In this document: in pieces, positions 45,751 to 54,182 of the stretch
Numbering within the stretch: position 1 is the first letter of the stretch
Layout: every line of letters begins with the position of its first letter
Assembly (NCBI GenBank): GCA_002483145.1
Contig: DLHJ01000005.1
Span: forward strand, 204,387 to 268,386
Direction: 5' to 3'
Source: Cellvibrio sp. UBA7671
GTDB lineage: Bacteria; Pseudomonadota; Gammaproteobacteria; Pseudomonadales; Cellvibrionaceae
Length of the DNA: 64,000 bases
Program-made: the position numbers and the translations under genes
Notes under the pieces: generated by a model
Seen by the model: only the letters and a program-made list of their open reading frames with translations
What the model was told of the DNA's origin: nothing
The model's database searches: none

Positions 45751-47559
45751 CTATTCGCTACGCGTCACTGTGACATCAACACGGCGATTAGCGGCTTTAC
45801 CAACAACGCTGGTATTGTCGGCCACCGGGCGAGTTGCGCCAAAACCGTCAACGGTCATAGGAATTGTCTCCAATCCATTCAATACGAAATAATCACGTAC
45901 ACGCTGCGCACGCGCTTTTGATAGTGGAATATTGAGCGCATCAGTACCAGTATTATCGGTGTGGCCTTCAATACTGATTTGCACAACCTTGGCGGTCGCT
46001 TTGATATCAGCAATCAGTTGATCCAGTTTTTGTGCTGCACCCGCTTTTAATTGCGAACTGCCCACATCAAATAATGCATCACCTGCGAGTGGCGTTAACT
46101 CGCTGATCAAATCGTCACGCCCCAGCGCTTCAGGCGCAACATCCGGACAAGCAGATTCAGAAATATTCAGCGAATCATTAACCTTGGTTTCATGCAGAAT
46201 GCCCAGACCATCACGCACTATACCCAATGCTGGCAACAAGCTTCCCATCGCGGCCAATGAACGTGCGTAAGCAATTTCCAAATCACCGTTAGCGATAATC
46301 AACGCGCGGCTCGCTTGGAAATATTCATTTTCGGCATCAAGCAAATCAAGCAAAGTACGCTGACCAATATTGAATTGCTCGGAGTAGGCAGCACGCACTT
46401 TATCGCTAGAAATTCGGTGTTGTTGCAATGAGGTGAGTTGCTCACGAATACGCTGGGCGTCGTTGTAGGCAATTTGGGTGTTCTGGCGTAAATCAACACA
46501 GGCTTGATCGCGCAAATCTTTTGCCTGATTTACTTGCTCCAATGAACGACGCACTGCAGCGCGGTTGGCGCCGCCGCTGTACAGATTATAAGTAAGGGCC
46601 AATTCGACTGCACTTTCATCACCATAGCTATCGGGATCGGTGCGATTATCGAAACCGTTTTGGTTGCGGCTGGTCACTTGGCGCGCGCGCAATTCTGCTT
46701 TGGGATAATAGCCAGCGCGCTCAACTTTTACGGCGGCCTGCGCAGCGCTGATATTTTTAATCGCCGCATGGAAACCGGGGTTACCTTGATAGGCGAGCGT
46801 TAATGCCGAGCGAATATTTTCCGGCAATTTTTTCTGGGTCAAATCAACTTCCGCCAGATCTTCCGCAGGCAATTGCCCAACTACACGCAAATAGCGCGCA
46901 GTGACATCGTGCAAATTGGACGCTTCGGTTAACAAATTGGATTCCGCTAATGCCAGGCGACCCGCAACTTGCTCCAGATCGACCCGACGACCAACACCGG
47001 ACGTTGCGCGCTCTTCGATTTGGCCAAACACCTCTTGATGTTTCACATAATTGTTACGCGCCAAATTAACCAACTCGCGATTACGTTTCACATCCTCATA
47101 AGCGCGTACAGCCTCAAGTGCAGTGGTTTCTATGGTATTCAGTAATTCGTAGTAACGTACCAAACGCGCGCTGTCAAAACGATCGACTTCACCCGAAGTG
47201 CGGAATCCATCAAACAGCATTTGGCTGAGCGTGACTTGGGCCTGATTATTGGTATAGCTAGCTCGGCCGTCGTAATCGCGATTAGTTTTTCCTGTCGATA
47301 CACCTATATCGACGCTAGGCAGATAGCCAGCGCGCGCAACGCGCACATCATGTGTAGACGCACTAAATTCATGCCAGCTCGCTTGTACATCGGGGTTGGA
47401 TTCTATCGCTTGCAGGGCGGCATCTTTTACATTGTTTGCGGCGGTGCTTTGTGCAGCCGCCTGGCCAGTGAACGCAAATACCGACATTAATACTAATGAA
47501 TGGGAAATCAGTGATATGCGTTTTAAAAGCGCGATGCGATCAAAAAGAGAAAGTGCCAT
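45751..47559 (-). CDS. lapE: TolC-family outer-membrane channel fused to an OmpA domain
   Basis: A protein of about 602 residues. After a signal peptide ending in GQAAAQS comes a TolC-type channel (about 40-450; begins DAALQAIESNPDVQASWHEF, contains YNLYSGGANRAAVRRS and EQFNIGQRTLLDLLDAENEY). The last about 130 residues are an OmpA-like peptidoglycan-binding domain (DVGSSQLKAG, ISIEGHTDNTGTD, LSKARAQRVRDYF, VDGFGATRPVADN). The fusion would tie the exit channel to the cell wall. The start is placed at the ATG at 47559 behind GGAAA; longer in-frame starts lack a ribosome site and signal character. The gene has its own promoter region and terminator. Confidence 0.9.
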   Translation of the reverse strand: MALSLFDRIALLKRISLISHSLVLMSVFAFTGQAAAQSTAANNVKDAALQAIESNPDVQASWHEFSASTHDVRVARAGYLPSVDIGVSTGKTNRDYDGRASYTNNQAQVTLSQMLFDGFRTSGEVDRFDSARLVRYYELLNTIETTALEAVRAYEDVKRNRELVNLARNNYVKHQEVFGQIEERATSGVGRRVDLEQVAGRLALAESNLLTEASNLHDVTARYLRVVGQLPAEDLAEVDLTQKKLPENIRSALTLAYQGNPGFHAAIKNISAAQAAVKVERAGYYPKAELRARQVTSRNQNGFDNRTDPDSYGDESAVELALTYNLYSGGANRAAVRRSLEQVNQAKDLRDQACVDLRQNTQIAYNDAQRIREQLTSLQQHRISSDKVRAAYSEQFNIGQRTLLDLLDAENEYFQASRALIIANGDLEIAYARSLAAMGSLLPALGIVRDGLGILHETKVNDSLNISESACPDVAPEALGRDDLISELTPLAGDALFDVGSSQLKAGAAQKLDQLIADIKATAKVVQISIEGHTDNTGTDALNIPLSKARAQRVRDYFVLNGLETIPMTVDGFGATRPVADNTSVVGKAANRRVDVTVTRSE

Positions 47560-47953
47560 TAGAATTTTCCACATGGGTTGCACGTAACAGTTATCAACAA
47601 ATAATAAGTAGGTATCAGACTGACAAATAGCTTGGGCGAATCGTTTCGCACAGGATGCGAGTTCATTAACTGAACTCAGGGAGGCAAGAAAATCCCTATT
47701 GCAGAAGCCAAACCACCGCATCCGGACAACAAAATCCAGGAACTTTGGTATAACTTTATAGTAGATAGCGTTGGGAATAAAAACAGGGTTTTTAGATCAG
47801 CCACCGCGTTTGTGGCACAAAAAACATCCAAACCAACGTTTTCATCATAACTCATCGATGCTTTATGCCACAACAGTATTTGCATTTGTGACTCAAATCA
47901 CATTTTTTTAATTACCTCACGCACGTTAGACCCTTGGGAAAATAGAAAAATGA
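47560..47953. other. Promoter region upstream of the TolC-OmpA gene
   Basis: A gap of about 390 bases between rlmA and the channel gene. It contains a perfect CRP-type palindrome (listed separately) and no convincing gene. Confidence 0.5.
47887..47902. promoter_or_regulatory. CRP/Vfr-type binding site upstream of lapE
   Basis: TGTGACTCAAATCACA is a perfect match to the CRP consensus half-sites with N6 spacing, flanked by T-rich sequence. On the - strand a -10-like CATAAA lies about 30 bases downstream, which would place the site near -40 (class II activation). It lies about 330 bases before the channel start codon. Confidence 0.6.
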
Positions 47954-48757
47954 TCAATTTTTGCTATATACATTGATCGTAAAGTCCAAAGTATCCCGCA
48001 ACTCACTGGCGAGTATCGAATCCCGCAGCTCCGGTGCTAACCGCCAGGCAAATGGAGTCATGGCTAAAAGTGCTGCGCAGATGTCCGGCTCGTTCACGCG
48101 CAAATTGCTCCCCAAACGATGATGCTCTACTACTGCGAAACCTTCGGGTGTCATTGGCTGAGGATGCGGGCGCACCTCCTTGTATATTCGCGCGCGTAAA
48201 CCCAGCAGATGATTTTCGCCGGGCGCCACTATAACTAACTTGCCGCCCGGTTTTATTACACGACATAACTCGGCGTCTTTGCTGGGGGCATAAATTCGGG
48301 TGACCACATCCATAGAGTTATCGGCCAGAGGCAAATCAAAACTCGATGCCACGCAGTATGTCAGCCCGGTTTTATCCTTCGCCGTTTTTGCCGCGAGCCG
48401 CACACCCGCTTTGGCGATATCAATTCCATAGATCTGCGCTTGGGGTAAGGCATCAGAAAATCCCGCCGTGAAATAACCTTCACCACAACCTATATCAAGC
48501 AAAGTTGACGTTGTTGCTGGCAATAACTCTTGCAGCCGCATTTTGAGTGGATCAAAAAATCCCGCCTGCAAAAATTGGCGGCGCGCCTGCAACTGTTCTT
48601 TGGCATCGCCAGGTTCACGCGAATGTTTATTTTGTACGGGCAATAAATTGAAGTAACCCTCTTTCGCGCGATCAAATTGATGGCGATTTGCACAAGCCAA
48701 GCCTTGGGTATTTTGTAGCAGAGGTTGACAGCAAAGCGGGCAGCGCAAATCTTTCAT
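47954..48757 (-). CDS. rlmA: 23S rRNA (guanine-N1)-methyltransferase RlmA
   Basis: A 267-residue SAM-dependent methyltransferase that modifies a guanine of helix 35 in 23S rRNA. The N-terminal zinc finger is visible (Cys6, Cys9, Cys22, His26 in CPLC and CANRH), followed by QFDRAKEGYFNLLP, typical of RlmA, and the SAM motif LLDIGCGEGYFTAG. Length and order match the E. coli protein. It appears monocistronic. Confidence 0.93.
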   Translation of the reverse strand: MKDLRCPLCCQPLLQNTQGLACANRHQFDRAKEGYFNLLPVQNKHSREPGDAKEQLQARRQFLQAGFFDPLKMRLQELLPATTSTLLDIGCGEGYFTAGFSDALPQAQIYGIDIAKAGVRLAAKTAKDKTGLTYCVASSFDLPLADNSMDVVTRIYAPSKDAELCRVIKPGGKLVIVAPGENHLLGLRARIYKEVRPHPQPMTPEGFAVVEHHRLGSNLRVNEPDICAALLAMTPFAWRLAPELRDSILASELRDTLDFTINVYSKN

Positions 48758-48852
48758 AATAATTATCAGAAAAAGTGACGATCACGAAAAGGAAAAAGCG
48801 CGCAGGATGACGACTCACTGATCATTTAGCAAGTCAAATAGAGATGACAAGC

Positions 48853-48885
48853 GCACGCAACTAATTACGATAGTTAGTTGCGTGC
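48853..48885. terminator. Perfect 12-bp hairpin downstream of phoH
   Basis: GCACGCAACTAA and TTAGTTGCGTGC flank a 9-base loop, 12 bases past the phoH stop codon. There is no T run on the phoH strand, so it may be a weak terminator or an mRNA-stabilising structure. Confidence 0.45.
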
Positions 48886-48896
48886 CTTGAGGTTGA

Positions 48897-49703
48897 TTAA
48901 TCTTCGTCAGTCACTTCGTAACGGTCGATAATATCGCGCACCAAACCACTGCGCACTATATCTTCGCGTTCAAACTCATGAATATAGACGTTAGACAAAC
49001 CGTCCAACAAATTGACTGCATCCTCCAAGCCGTTGGGGCCGCGAATATCACTCTGTTTAATATCGCCGTTGATGACGACCTTGCAATCTTCGCCTATCCT
49101 GGTCAGAAACATTTTCATCTGCGCCGGGCTAGCGTTTTGCGCTTCATCGAAAATCACAAAGGTTTTGCTATTAAAGGTTTTACCACGCATAAAGGCGAGC
49201 GGGGCTGCAACTATACGGCCATGACGCAAACAATATTCCACAGTTCCAGCGCCGAGGCGTTCGTTTAAAATATCGCGGAAGGCATCAATATACACAGAAA
49301 ATTTTTCGTCGAGATCGCCCGGTAAAAAACCGAGATTCTCACCAGACTCCACCGCTGGGCGCGTGAGGATTATGCGCTCAATACGCCCCGATTCCAGCGC
49401 CTCTGCTGCCAAGGCACCAGCACAATAACTTTTACCGGTACCGGCAGGGCCGATACCAAAAGTCAGCATGTGGCTGTTGATAGCATTAATGTACTGCTGC
49501 TGGGATTTTGTTTTAGCGCGAAGTGGTTGGGGGGAGCGAGGGGGAGAGTAAGCTGTTTCGACTTGCTGCGAGCGGGATTTTATTTCGACAATGTTGTCAT
49601 CACTGCGTTGATTCTTTCGCGATTTATGTCGCGACGCTGGGTAGCTGGTATCATCGTATGAGTGATGGTTTGCACTACGTCTGGCATGCGTTTTTCTTGC
49701 CAT
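48897..49703 (-). CDS. phoH: PhoH-family ATPase
   Basis: A 268-residue P-loop ATPase of the PhoH type. After a basic, low-complexity N-terminus (about 1-60) comes the PhoH core with Walker A GPAGTGKS (85-92), ILTRPAVESGENLGFLPGD, AFMRGKTFN, Walker B VIFDEAQNASPAQMKMFLTR, and INGDIKQSDI. PhoH proteins are linked to RNA metabolism and phosphate stress, but the exact activity is unclear. No PIN domain is present, so this is the E. coli-like short form. Confidence 0.93.
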   Translation of the reverse strand: MARKTHARRSANHHSYDDTSYPASRHKSRKNQRSDDNIVEIKSRSQQVETAYSPPRSPQPLRAKTKSQQQYINAINSHMLTFGIGPAGTGKSYCAGALAAEALESGRIERIILTRPAVESGENLGFLPGDLDEKFSVYIDAFRDILNERLGAGTVEYCLRHGRIVAAPLAFMRGKTFNSKTFVIFDEAQNASPAQMKMFLTRIGEDCKVVINGDIKQSDIRGPNGLEDAVNLLDGLSNVYIHEFEREDIVRSGLVRDIIDRYEVTDED

Positions 49704-50155
49704 AAAGAATAATCCCCTTCAGGTCTGAAAATAATACGGGCGATGTTGCAAAAGCCCAATATCGTGAAGTTACCCGAGAACGCAATTTTCTATGGAATGA
49801 TGTCTGTGTCATTTACCCCCTTCTATTACTCATTGATCAGTTGATAATTCAAAATTCAACGCTGATTAAAAAACAATAAAACATATCGAGTAAAGCACTT
49901 GCAGTAAAACACATCTACTAAAACAAAAGTCTGTGACAGATAGATTACGCTGGCACTAGCCAGAAATCTACTTTGGGAACGCACATGAAGCTGTTATCAC
50001 TCGACGACAAACTTCACATACTGATGAGGCGGCTACTGGTTAATTTCACCACCTTTGACTTGATACTAGGCTTATTTTAAAAAGCGGTCAATCACTTAAT
50101 TGAAATAAAATTGACATGACTATAACGCATAAGCAGGGGCGCAAGCGCGACCCCC
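49704..50155. other. Intergenic region between srmB and phoH
   Basis: About 450 bases, AT-rich, between two leftward genes. Apart from one possible 31-codon ORF (listed separately) no gene or clear hairpin is visible. The phoH promoter should lie at the left end. Confidence 0.4.
49985..50080 (+). CDS. Possible 31-residue small ORF
   Basis: An ATG with GGGAA 6 bases upstream opens a 31-codon frame (MKLLSLDDKLHILMRRLL, then VNFTTFDLILGLF) ending in TAA. The product would be a short amphipathic, partly hydrophobic peptide. There is no homology that I recognise and no terminator, so it may be chance. Confidence 0.2.
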   Translation: MKLLSLDDKLHILMRRLLVNFTTFDLILGLF

Positions 50156-51532
50156 TTACTCGTCATTATCATCAATCTGTTTGGTGATTTTCTTTTTCGG
50201 TGGAGCGAAACCATCAACTGCAGCAACCACCTTCAGTGCAGTAGGTACACGGCGATTACCGATATTTTTCTTGTCGCGCTCACGCACCTTCACTTTAGGG
50301 GCTTTGGTATCGTCTTTTTTATCTTTTGCTGTTGTTTTCTTTTTCGTACCAACCGACTTGCCAGACGATTTGGTTTTATCCGGGCCTTGATATTTGCCCT
50401 TCAAACCCGGCATAGTAATTAGCTCGAAGGTTGCGCCCAGATAACGTTCGATTCCTTTGGTGAGATTCCACTCTTTCGCATCCACCAAAGACACCGCCCT
50501 GCCCTCGTTATCGGCGCGACCAGTCCGGCCGATGCGATGTAAATATTCATCGCCCGAATACGCCATATCCATATTCACTACCAGTTCAACGCCGGGGATA
50601 TCCAAACCGCGCGCTGCCACATCGGTTGCGACCAAAACCGTCGTTCTGCCCTGACGAAAATGATCGAGCGTAATCTTGCGCTGGTCTTGCGTTATATCAC
50701 CGTGCAAAGTGCCGACGCGAAATTTGTTATAACGCAGTAAATTATCCAGCTGCGAGGCTTTGAGCTTGGTATTGGTAAAAATAATGACTTTTTCAAACGT
50801 CGATTTTTGCAGTAGTGCAACCAACAATTTTTCTTTGTGCTTGTAATCATCGGCCAATAGCATTTGCTGGGTGATAGCGTTGGGCTTTTCGTCGATATAA
50901 ATTTCTTCGGCTGCACCCAAAATCACTTGTTTAATCAAATGGCGTAGACCTTTTTGCTCCATAGTGGCAGAGAACAGAAACGTCTGGCGCTCGGGGCGGC
51001 AGGTGTTGGTGATTTTCAGCACGTCATCGCTCAACCCCATATCGAGCATGCGATCCGCTTCATCTAATACCAAAAATTCCAAACCGGAAAAATCTGTGGA
51101 TTTATGAGAGATATGCTCACCTAATCGCCCGGGCGTGCCCACTACGATTTCCGGGTTTTTACGCAACATGGCCTTTTGATACTTTAATTCCTCACCGCCG
51201 CATACCATTCCCACTTTCAAGCTAGTGAACTTGAGAAGCTGTTCCGCGTTTTTCACAATTTGGCGAGCGAGTTCACGTGTAGGAGTAAGGATGAGAATGC
51301 GGGTTGAGCTCGGGTTCACCGGAGGCCTGGCCAAAATCGCCTGAATCGCAGGTAGCAAAAATGCTGCTGTTTTGCCGCTGCCAGTCTTGGAACTGACAAT
51401 AAGATTCTCGCCTGCCACTGCCGCCGGAATCGCTTTGAGCTGAACCGGTGTGGGCTGTTCGTAACCCAATACATCAATCGCTTTGCGCAATTGGCTATCG
51501 CTAATCAGGTCGTGAAAAACAGGCTGAGTCAT
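50156..51532 (-). CDS. srmB: DEAD-box RNA helicase, SrmB-like
   Basis: A 458-residue ATP-dependent RNA helicase. Motifs in order: Q motif (YEQPTPVQ), I (SSKTGSGKT), Ia (PTRELA), Ib (TPGR), II (DEAD), III (SAT), IV-VI including ATDVAARGLDIPGV and HRIGRTGRA. The basic tail ends with VRERDKKNIGNRR, which resembles the RDTKNIGKRR tail of E. coli SrmB and supports a role in 50S ribosomal subunit assembly. The DEAD family is large, so the paralogue assignment is less sure than the family. Confidence 0.85.
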   Translation of the reverse strand: MTQPVFHDLISDSQLRKAIDVLGYEQPTPVQLKAIPAAVAGENLIVSSKTGSGKTAAFLLPAIQAILARPPVNPSSTRILILTPTRELARQIVKNAEQLLKFTSLKVGMVCGGEELKYQKAMLRKNPEIVVGTPGRLGEHISHKSTDFSGLEFLVLDEADRMLDMGLSDDVLKITNTCRPERQTFLFSATMEQKGLRHLIKQVILGAAEEIYIDEKPNAITQQMLLADDYKHKEKLLVALLQKSTFEKVIIFTNTKLKASQLDNLLRYNKFRVGTLHGDITQDQRKITLDHFRQGRTTVLVATDVAARGLDIPGVELVVNMDMAYSGDEYLHRIGRTGRADNEGRAVSLVDAKEWNLTKGIERYLGATFELITMPGLKGKYQGPDKTKSSGKSVGTKKKTTAKDKKDDTKAPKVKVRERDKKNIGNRRVPTALKVVAAVDGFAPPKKKITKQIDDNDE

Positions 51533-51662
51533 TAAGAACCTCGATATTCAGTAAAAAAGATGGGTTTTACCCGCAAAAGGCCGCGCAATCTACGCAGGGT
51601 TGAACAAATTATCAACCAAAACCGGCTAAAATGCTGGCCTTTGAATGAACCAGAGCAAGTCT

Positions 51663-52622
51663 ATGCGCATTATGTTGGCCCCGATGGAGGGCGTTGTTGA
51701 ACATCATGTACGCGACATACTATCGCGGATTGGTGGATTGGATGGCTGTGTGACCGAGTTTATCCGCGTTACTGACCAAAAACTGCCTTACAAAGTCTTT
51801 TATAAGTACGCGCAAGAGCTCGAAAGCGAATGCAAAACGCCAAACGGTACGCCAGTGCGTGTGCAATTGCTCGGCAGCAAACCTGAACCAATGGCAATCA
51901 ATGCATTAGAACTTGTCCGCTATGGCGCCAAGGCAATCGATTTGAACTTTGGCTGCCCCGCTAAAACAGTCAACGCCCATGAGGGCGGCGCGTGTCTGCT
52001 GCGGACACCTGACCGCGTTTACTCCATTATTAAAGCCGTACGCGATGCCGTGCCGCGCAACATCCCTGTCACCGCCAAAATTCGCTTGGGTTACGAAGAT
52101 CGCAGCAGCTATCTGGATAACGCCCGCGCCGTAGAAGCCGCTGGCGCCGACGAACTAACAGTGCACGCCCGCTCCAAAGTGGATGGCTACAAACCGCCCG
52201 CCTATTGGAGTTATATCGCCGATATCCGCGCTGAATTGAAAATTCCCGTTATCGCGAATGGAGAAATTTGGTCAGTAGAGGATTACCTGCGCTGCCGTGA
52301 ACAATCGAACGGTGCTGATGTGATGCTCGGGCGTGGTTTGCTTGCCTGCCCGGATCTCGCACGCCAGATCAAAGCGCATATTAAAGGTGAAGATTACACG
52401 CCACTGACCTGGAACCAGATCTGCAACATGCTTTACGAATACTACAAACTCACCACGCCGCTTTATTGCGAGCGCAATTGCGGCAACCGCGTTAAGCAGT
52501 GGTTGATGTATTTGAGCCGCGAATACCCGCAAGCGACAGTTTTTTTTGACGCGATCAAGCGCAAAACAACGCCACAAGAAATTGATGAATGTTTTGCTGA
52601 TGCGTTACAAGCCTGCCACTAA
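51663..52622 (+). CDS. dusC: tRNA-dihydrouridine synthase C
   Basis: An FMN enzyme of about 319 residues that reduces uridine to dihydrouridine in tRNA (U16 for DusC). It shows MLAPMEGV at the N-terminus, TEFIRV, VRVQLLGS, the active-site cysteine in NFGCPAKTVN, GGACLL, VTAKIRLG, ELTVHAR and VIANGEIWS. The VTEFIRVTDQKLP stretch and overall layout follow DusC rather than DusA or DusB. The start aligned with E. coli DusC is the ATG at 51663; an in-frame ATG at 51645 would add six residues. Confidence 0.92.
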   Translation: MRIMLAPMEGVVEHHVRDILSRIGGLDGCVTEFIRVTDQKLPYKVFYKYAQELESECKTPNGTPVRVQLLGSKPEPMAINALELVRYGAKAIDLNFGCPAKTVNAHEGGACLLRTPDRVYSIIKAVRDAVPRNIPVTAKIRLGYEDRSSYLDNARAVEAAGADELTVHARSKVDGYKPPAYWSYIADIRAELKIPVIANGEIWSVEDYLRCREQSNGADVMLGRGLLACPDLARQIKAHIKGEDYTPLTWNQICNMLYEYYKLTTPLYCERNCGNRVKQWLMYLSREYPQATVFFDAIKRKTTPQEIDECFADALQACH

Positions 52623-52653
52623 TTTATCTCAGCAAAAATAATTTATCGCCCAT

Positions 52654-52678
52654 AAAAAAGCCCGTGATCAACACGGGC
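52654..52678 (-). terminator. Rho-independent terminator of the HDOD gene
   Basis: On the - strand, GCCCGTG TTGAT CACGGGC is followed by six T. It lies between the convergent dusC and HDOD genes. Confidence 0.88.
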
Positions 52679-52713
52679 CTTGCTCTCTCACCGTCGATTA
52701 TTGTCTTTAACAT

Positions 52714-53550
52714 TTAATGCAATAATTCATCGAATCCGCCAATCAAGTCTTTGGTTTCGTCAATTCGTTCTATTAATTTCACCAGATTAATACCCAGTTT
52801 GATCGCTACATCATTGGGAAAGTTCTCCACCAAGGTTGCACCGCCATCTTTCTCGTTCTCGTGGACTATATAGTCCGCAAGATTGATTAGCGCCGCAAAC
52901 CGTGAGAATTCCGGCGCATCCAATGGGTTTAGCTGATGGCGAATACCCTCAACTATCGCATCAGGAAACTTCCAGCGATTCGCCAACTCAGCACCCGCTT
53001 CAGGGAAATTAAAACCCAGCACATTCTTTTCGATATCTGAATTGCGCGCGCCGCGATCGACAATTTTTTGGATCTCTTTGCACTCGTCCGGCAGAATGAT
53101 ATGGATAAGCAATTCACCGATATTGTGGATCATGCCGCAGGTGAAGGCGGTCTCCACATCATCTTTGGAAAACTTCGCTAACCATTTACAGGTACTTGCG
53201 ACCGCAAAACTGTTATGCCAAAACGCGGGCAAATCAAAGCCATCCGGCGCCTTAAAAGCACCCGTCATGCCGGACGCAAGAACCAACGTACGAACTGCAT
53301 TAAATCCCAAAATAAATACAGCATCACTCACTGAGCCTACTTTGCGGTTGCCGCCATAGTGGGCTGAGTTAGCGGCACGCAAGACTTTAGCAGTCAGTAC
53401 CTGGTCAGCACTGATTTTTTTTGCGATAGCCTCATTATTAATATTTTCATCGCCAAAACTCTCTATTAACTCTTGGACCACTTTGGGAATATTTGGCAAC
53501 TTCTGTGCGTTATCGATTAAGTTTTTTAAATCCACAATACCCTCTCTCAT
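52714..53550 (-). CDS. HDOD-domain signalling protein
   Basis: A 278-residue protein consisting mostly of one HDOD domain (about 10-215), with LPNIPKVVQELIESF, ISADQVLTAKVLRAANSA, VSDAVFILGFNAVRTLV, CGMIHNIGELLIH and EAGAELANRWKFPDAI. HDOD is a non-catalytic relative of HD phosphohydrolases used in regulatory signalling. No other output domain is present, and the partner cannot be inferred from the neighbours. Confidence 0.88.
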   Translation of the reverse strand: MREGIVDLKNLIDNAQKLPNIPKVVQELIESFGDENINNEAIAKKISADQVLTAKVLRAANSAHYGGNRKVGSVSDAVFILGFNAVRTLVLASGMTGAFKAPDGFDLPAFWHNSFAVASTCKWLAKFSKDDVETAFTCGMIHNIGELLIHIILPDECKEIQKIVDRGARNSDIEKNVLGFNFPEAGAELANRWKFPDAIVEGIRHQLNPLDAPEFSRFAALINLADYIVHENEKDGGATLVENFPNDVAIKLGINLVKLIERIDETKDLIGGFDELLH

Positions 53551-53621
53551 ATAGAAATCTTATAGACGTTAGTAAATGCCAGCGAAAACGCTTTACCTGA
53601 ATTGGGTATAGCAAAGGATGA

Positions 53622-53690
53622 ATGGATAGCAACAGCCAAAATAAAGATTTGGAATTTAATGACGAAGATTTAACACAGGAGGAAGTCTAA
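53622..53690 (+). CDS. Possible 22-residue acidic small ORF
   Basis: An ATG opens a 22-codon frame (MDSNSQNKDLEFNDEDLTQE, then EV) that ends six bases before a strong terminator. AAAGGA stands just upstream, although the 3-base spacing is short. The tight stop-terminator arrangement is what one expects of a real small gene, but no homologue is recognised. Confidence 0.3.
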   Translation: MDSNSQNKDLEFNDEDLTQEEV

Positions 53691-53695
53691 AAACG

Positions 53696-53726
53696 AAAAA
53701 GCCCGTCATTTCTGACGGGCTTTTTT
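53696..53726 (+). terminator. Rho-independent terminator
   Basis: GCCCGTCA TTTC TGACGGGC is flanked by AAAAA and TTTTTT. It can work in both directions and also lies just downstream of the leftward tRNA-Arg. Confidence 0.92.
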
Positions 53727-53729
53727 ATA

Positions 53730-53806
53730 TGGTGCACTCAGGAGGATTCGAACCTCCGACCGCTCGGTTCGTAGCCGAGTACTCTATCCAGCTGAGCTAT
53801 GAGTGC
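53730..53806 (-). tRNA. tRNA-Arg (anticodon ACG)
   Basis: A 77-base cloverleaf with acceptor stem GCACTCA/TGAGTGC, anticodon stem-loop CTCGG CTACGAA CCGAG, T arm GGAGG TTCGAAT CCTCC and encoded CCA. Anticodon ACG (read ICG) serves CGU/CGC/CGA codons. Confidence 0.97.
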
Positions 53807-53990
53807 GTTGTTGAGGCGCGCATTTTATTGATCGGGGTTCAGTGAGTCAAGCGTTTATTTGATTTTCTTTTCTAAGACTCTCAAATTAATGCTTTATAAA
53901 TCAATGAAATACAATTTTCGATCAACCTGTACAACGAGCGAACTAACTGCTGTTATGCACGCAACTGTACAGTAAAACTTTATTCAAAAA

Positions 53991-54078
53991 TGGCGGTGAG
54001 AGAGGGAGTCGAACCCTCGATACCTTGCGGTATACACACTTTCCAGGCGTGCTCCTTCGGCCACTCGGACATCTCACC
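53991..54078 (-). tRNA. tRNA-Ser (anticodon GGA)
   Basis: An 88-base tRNA with a long variable arm (TATACC GCAA GGTAT), acceptor stem GGTGAGA/TCTCACC, anticodon loop CTGGAAA and encoded CCA. The long variable arm fits a class II serine tRNA. Confidence 0.97.
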
Positions 54079-54182
54079 GTTTTTACCGCACTAATTTACC
54101 TGCGGGCTCCGCCGAAAACACCATCCAAAGTACCCCCTGCGAAGGCGCGCTAATGTACACAAGCAAGCTTGCAAACGCAATC

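Noticed and set aside
47676-47885. A 69-codon - strand frame between rlmA and the TolC-OmpA gene
   Set aside because: It overlaps the CRP-type promoter region, lacks a ribosome site and shows no homology or signal.
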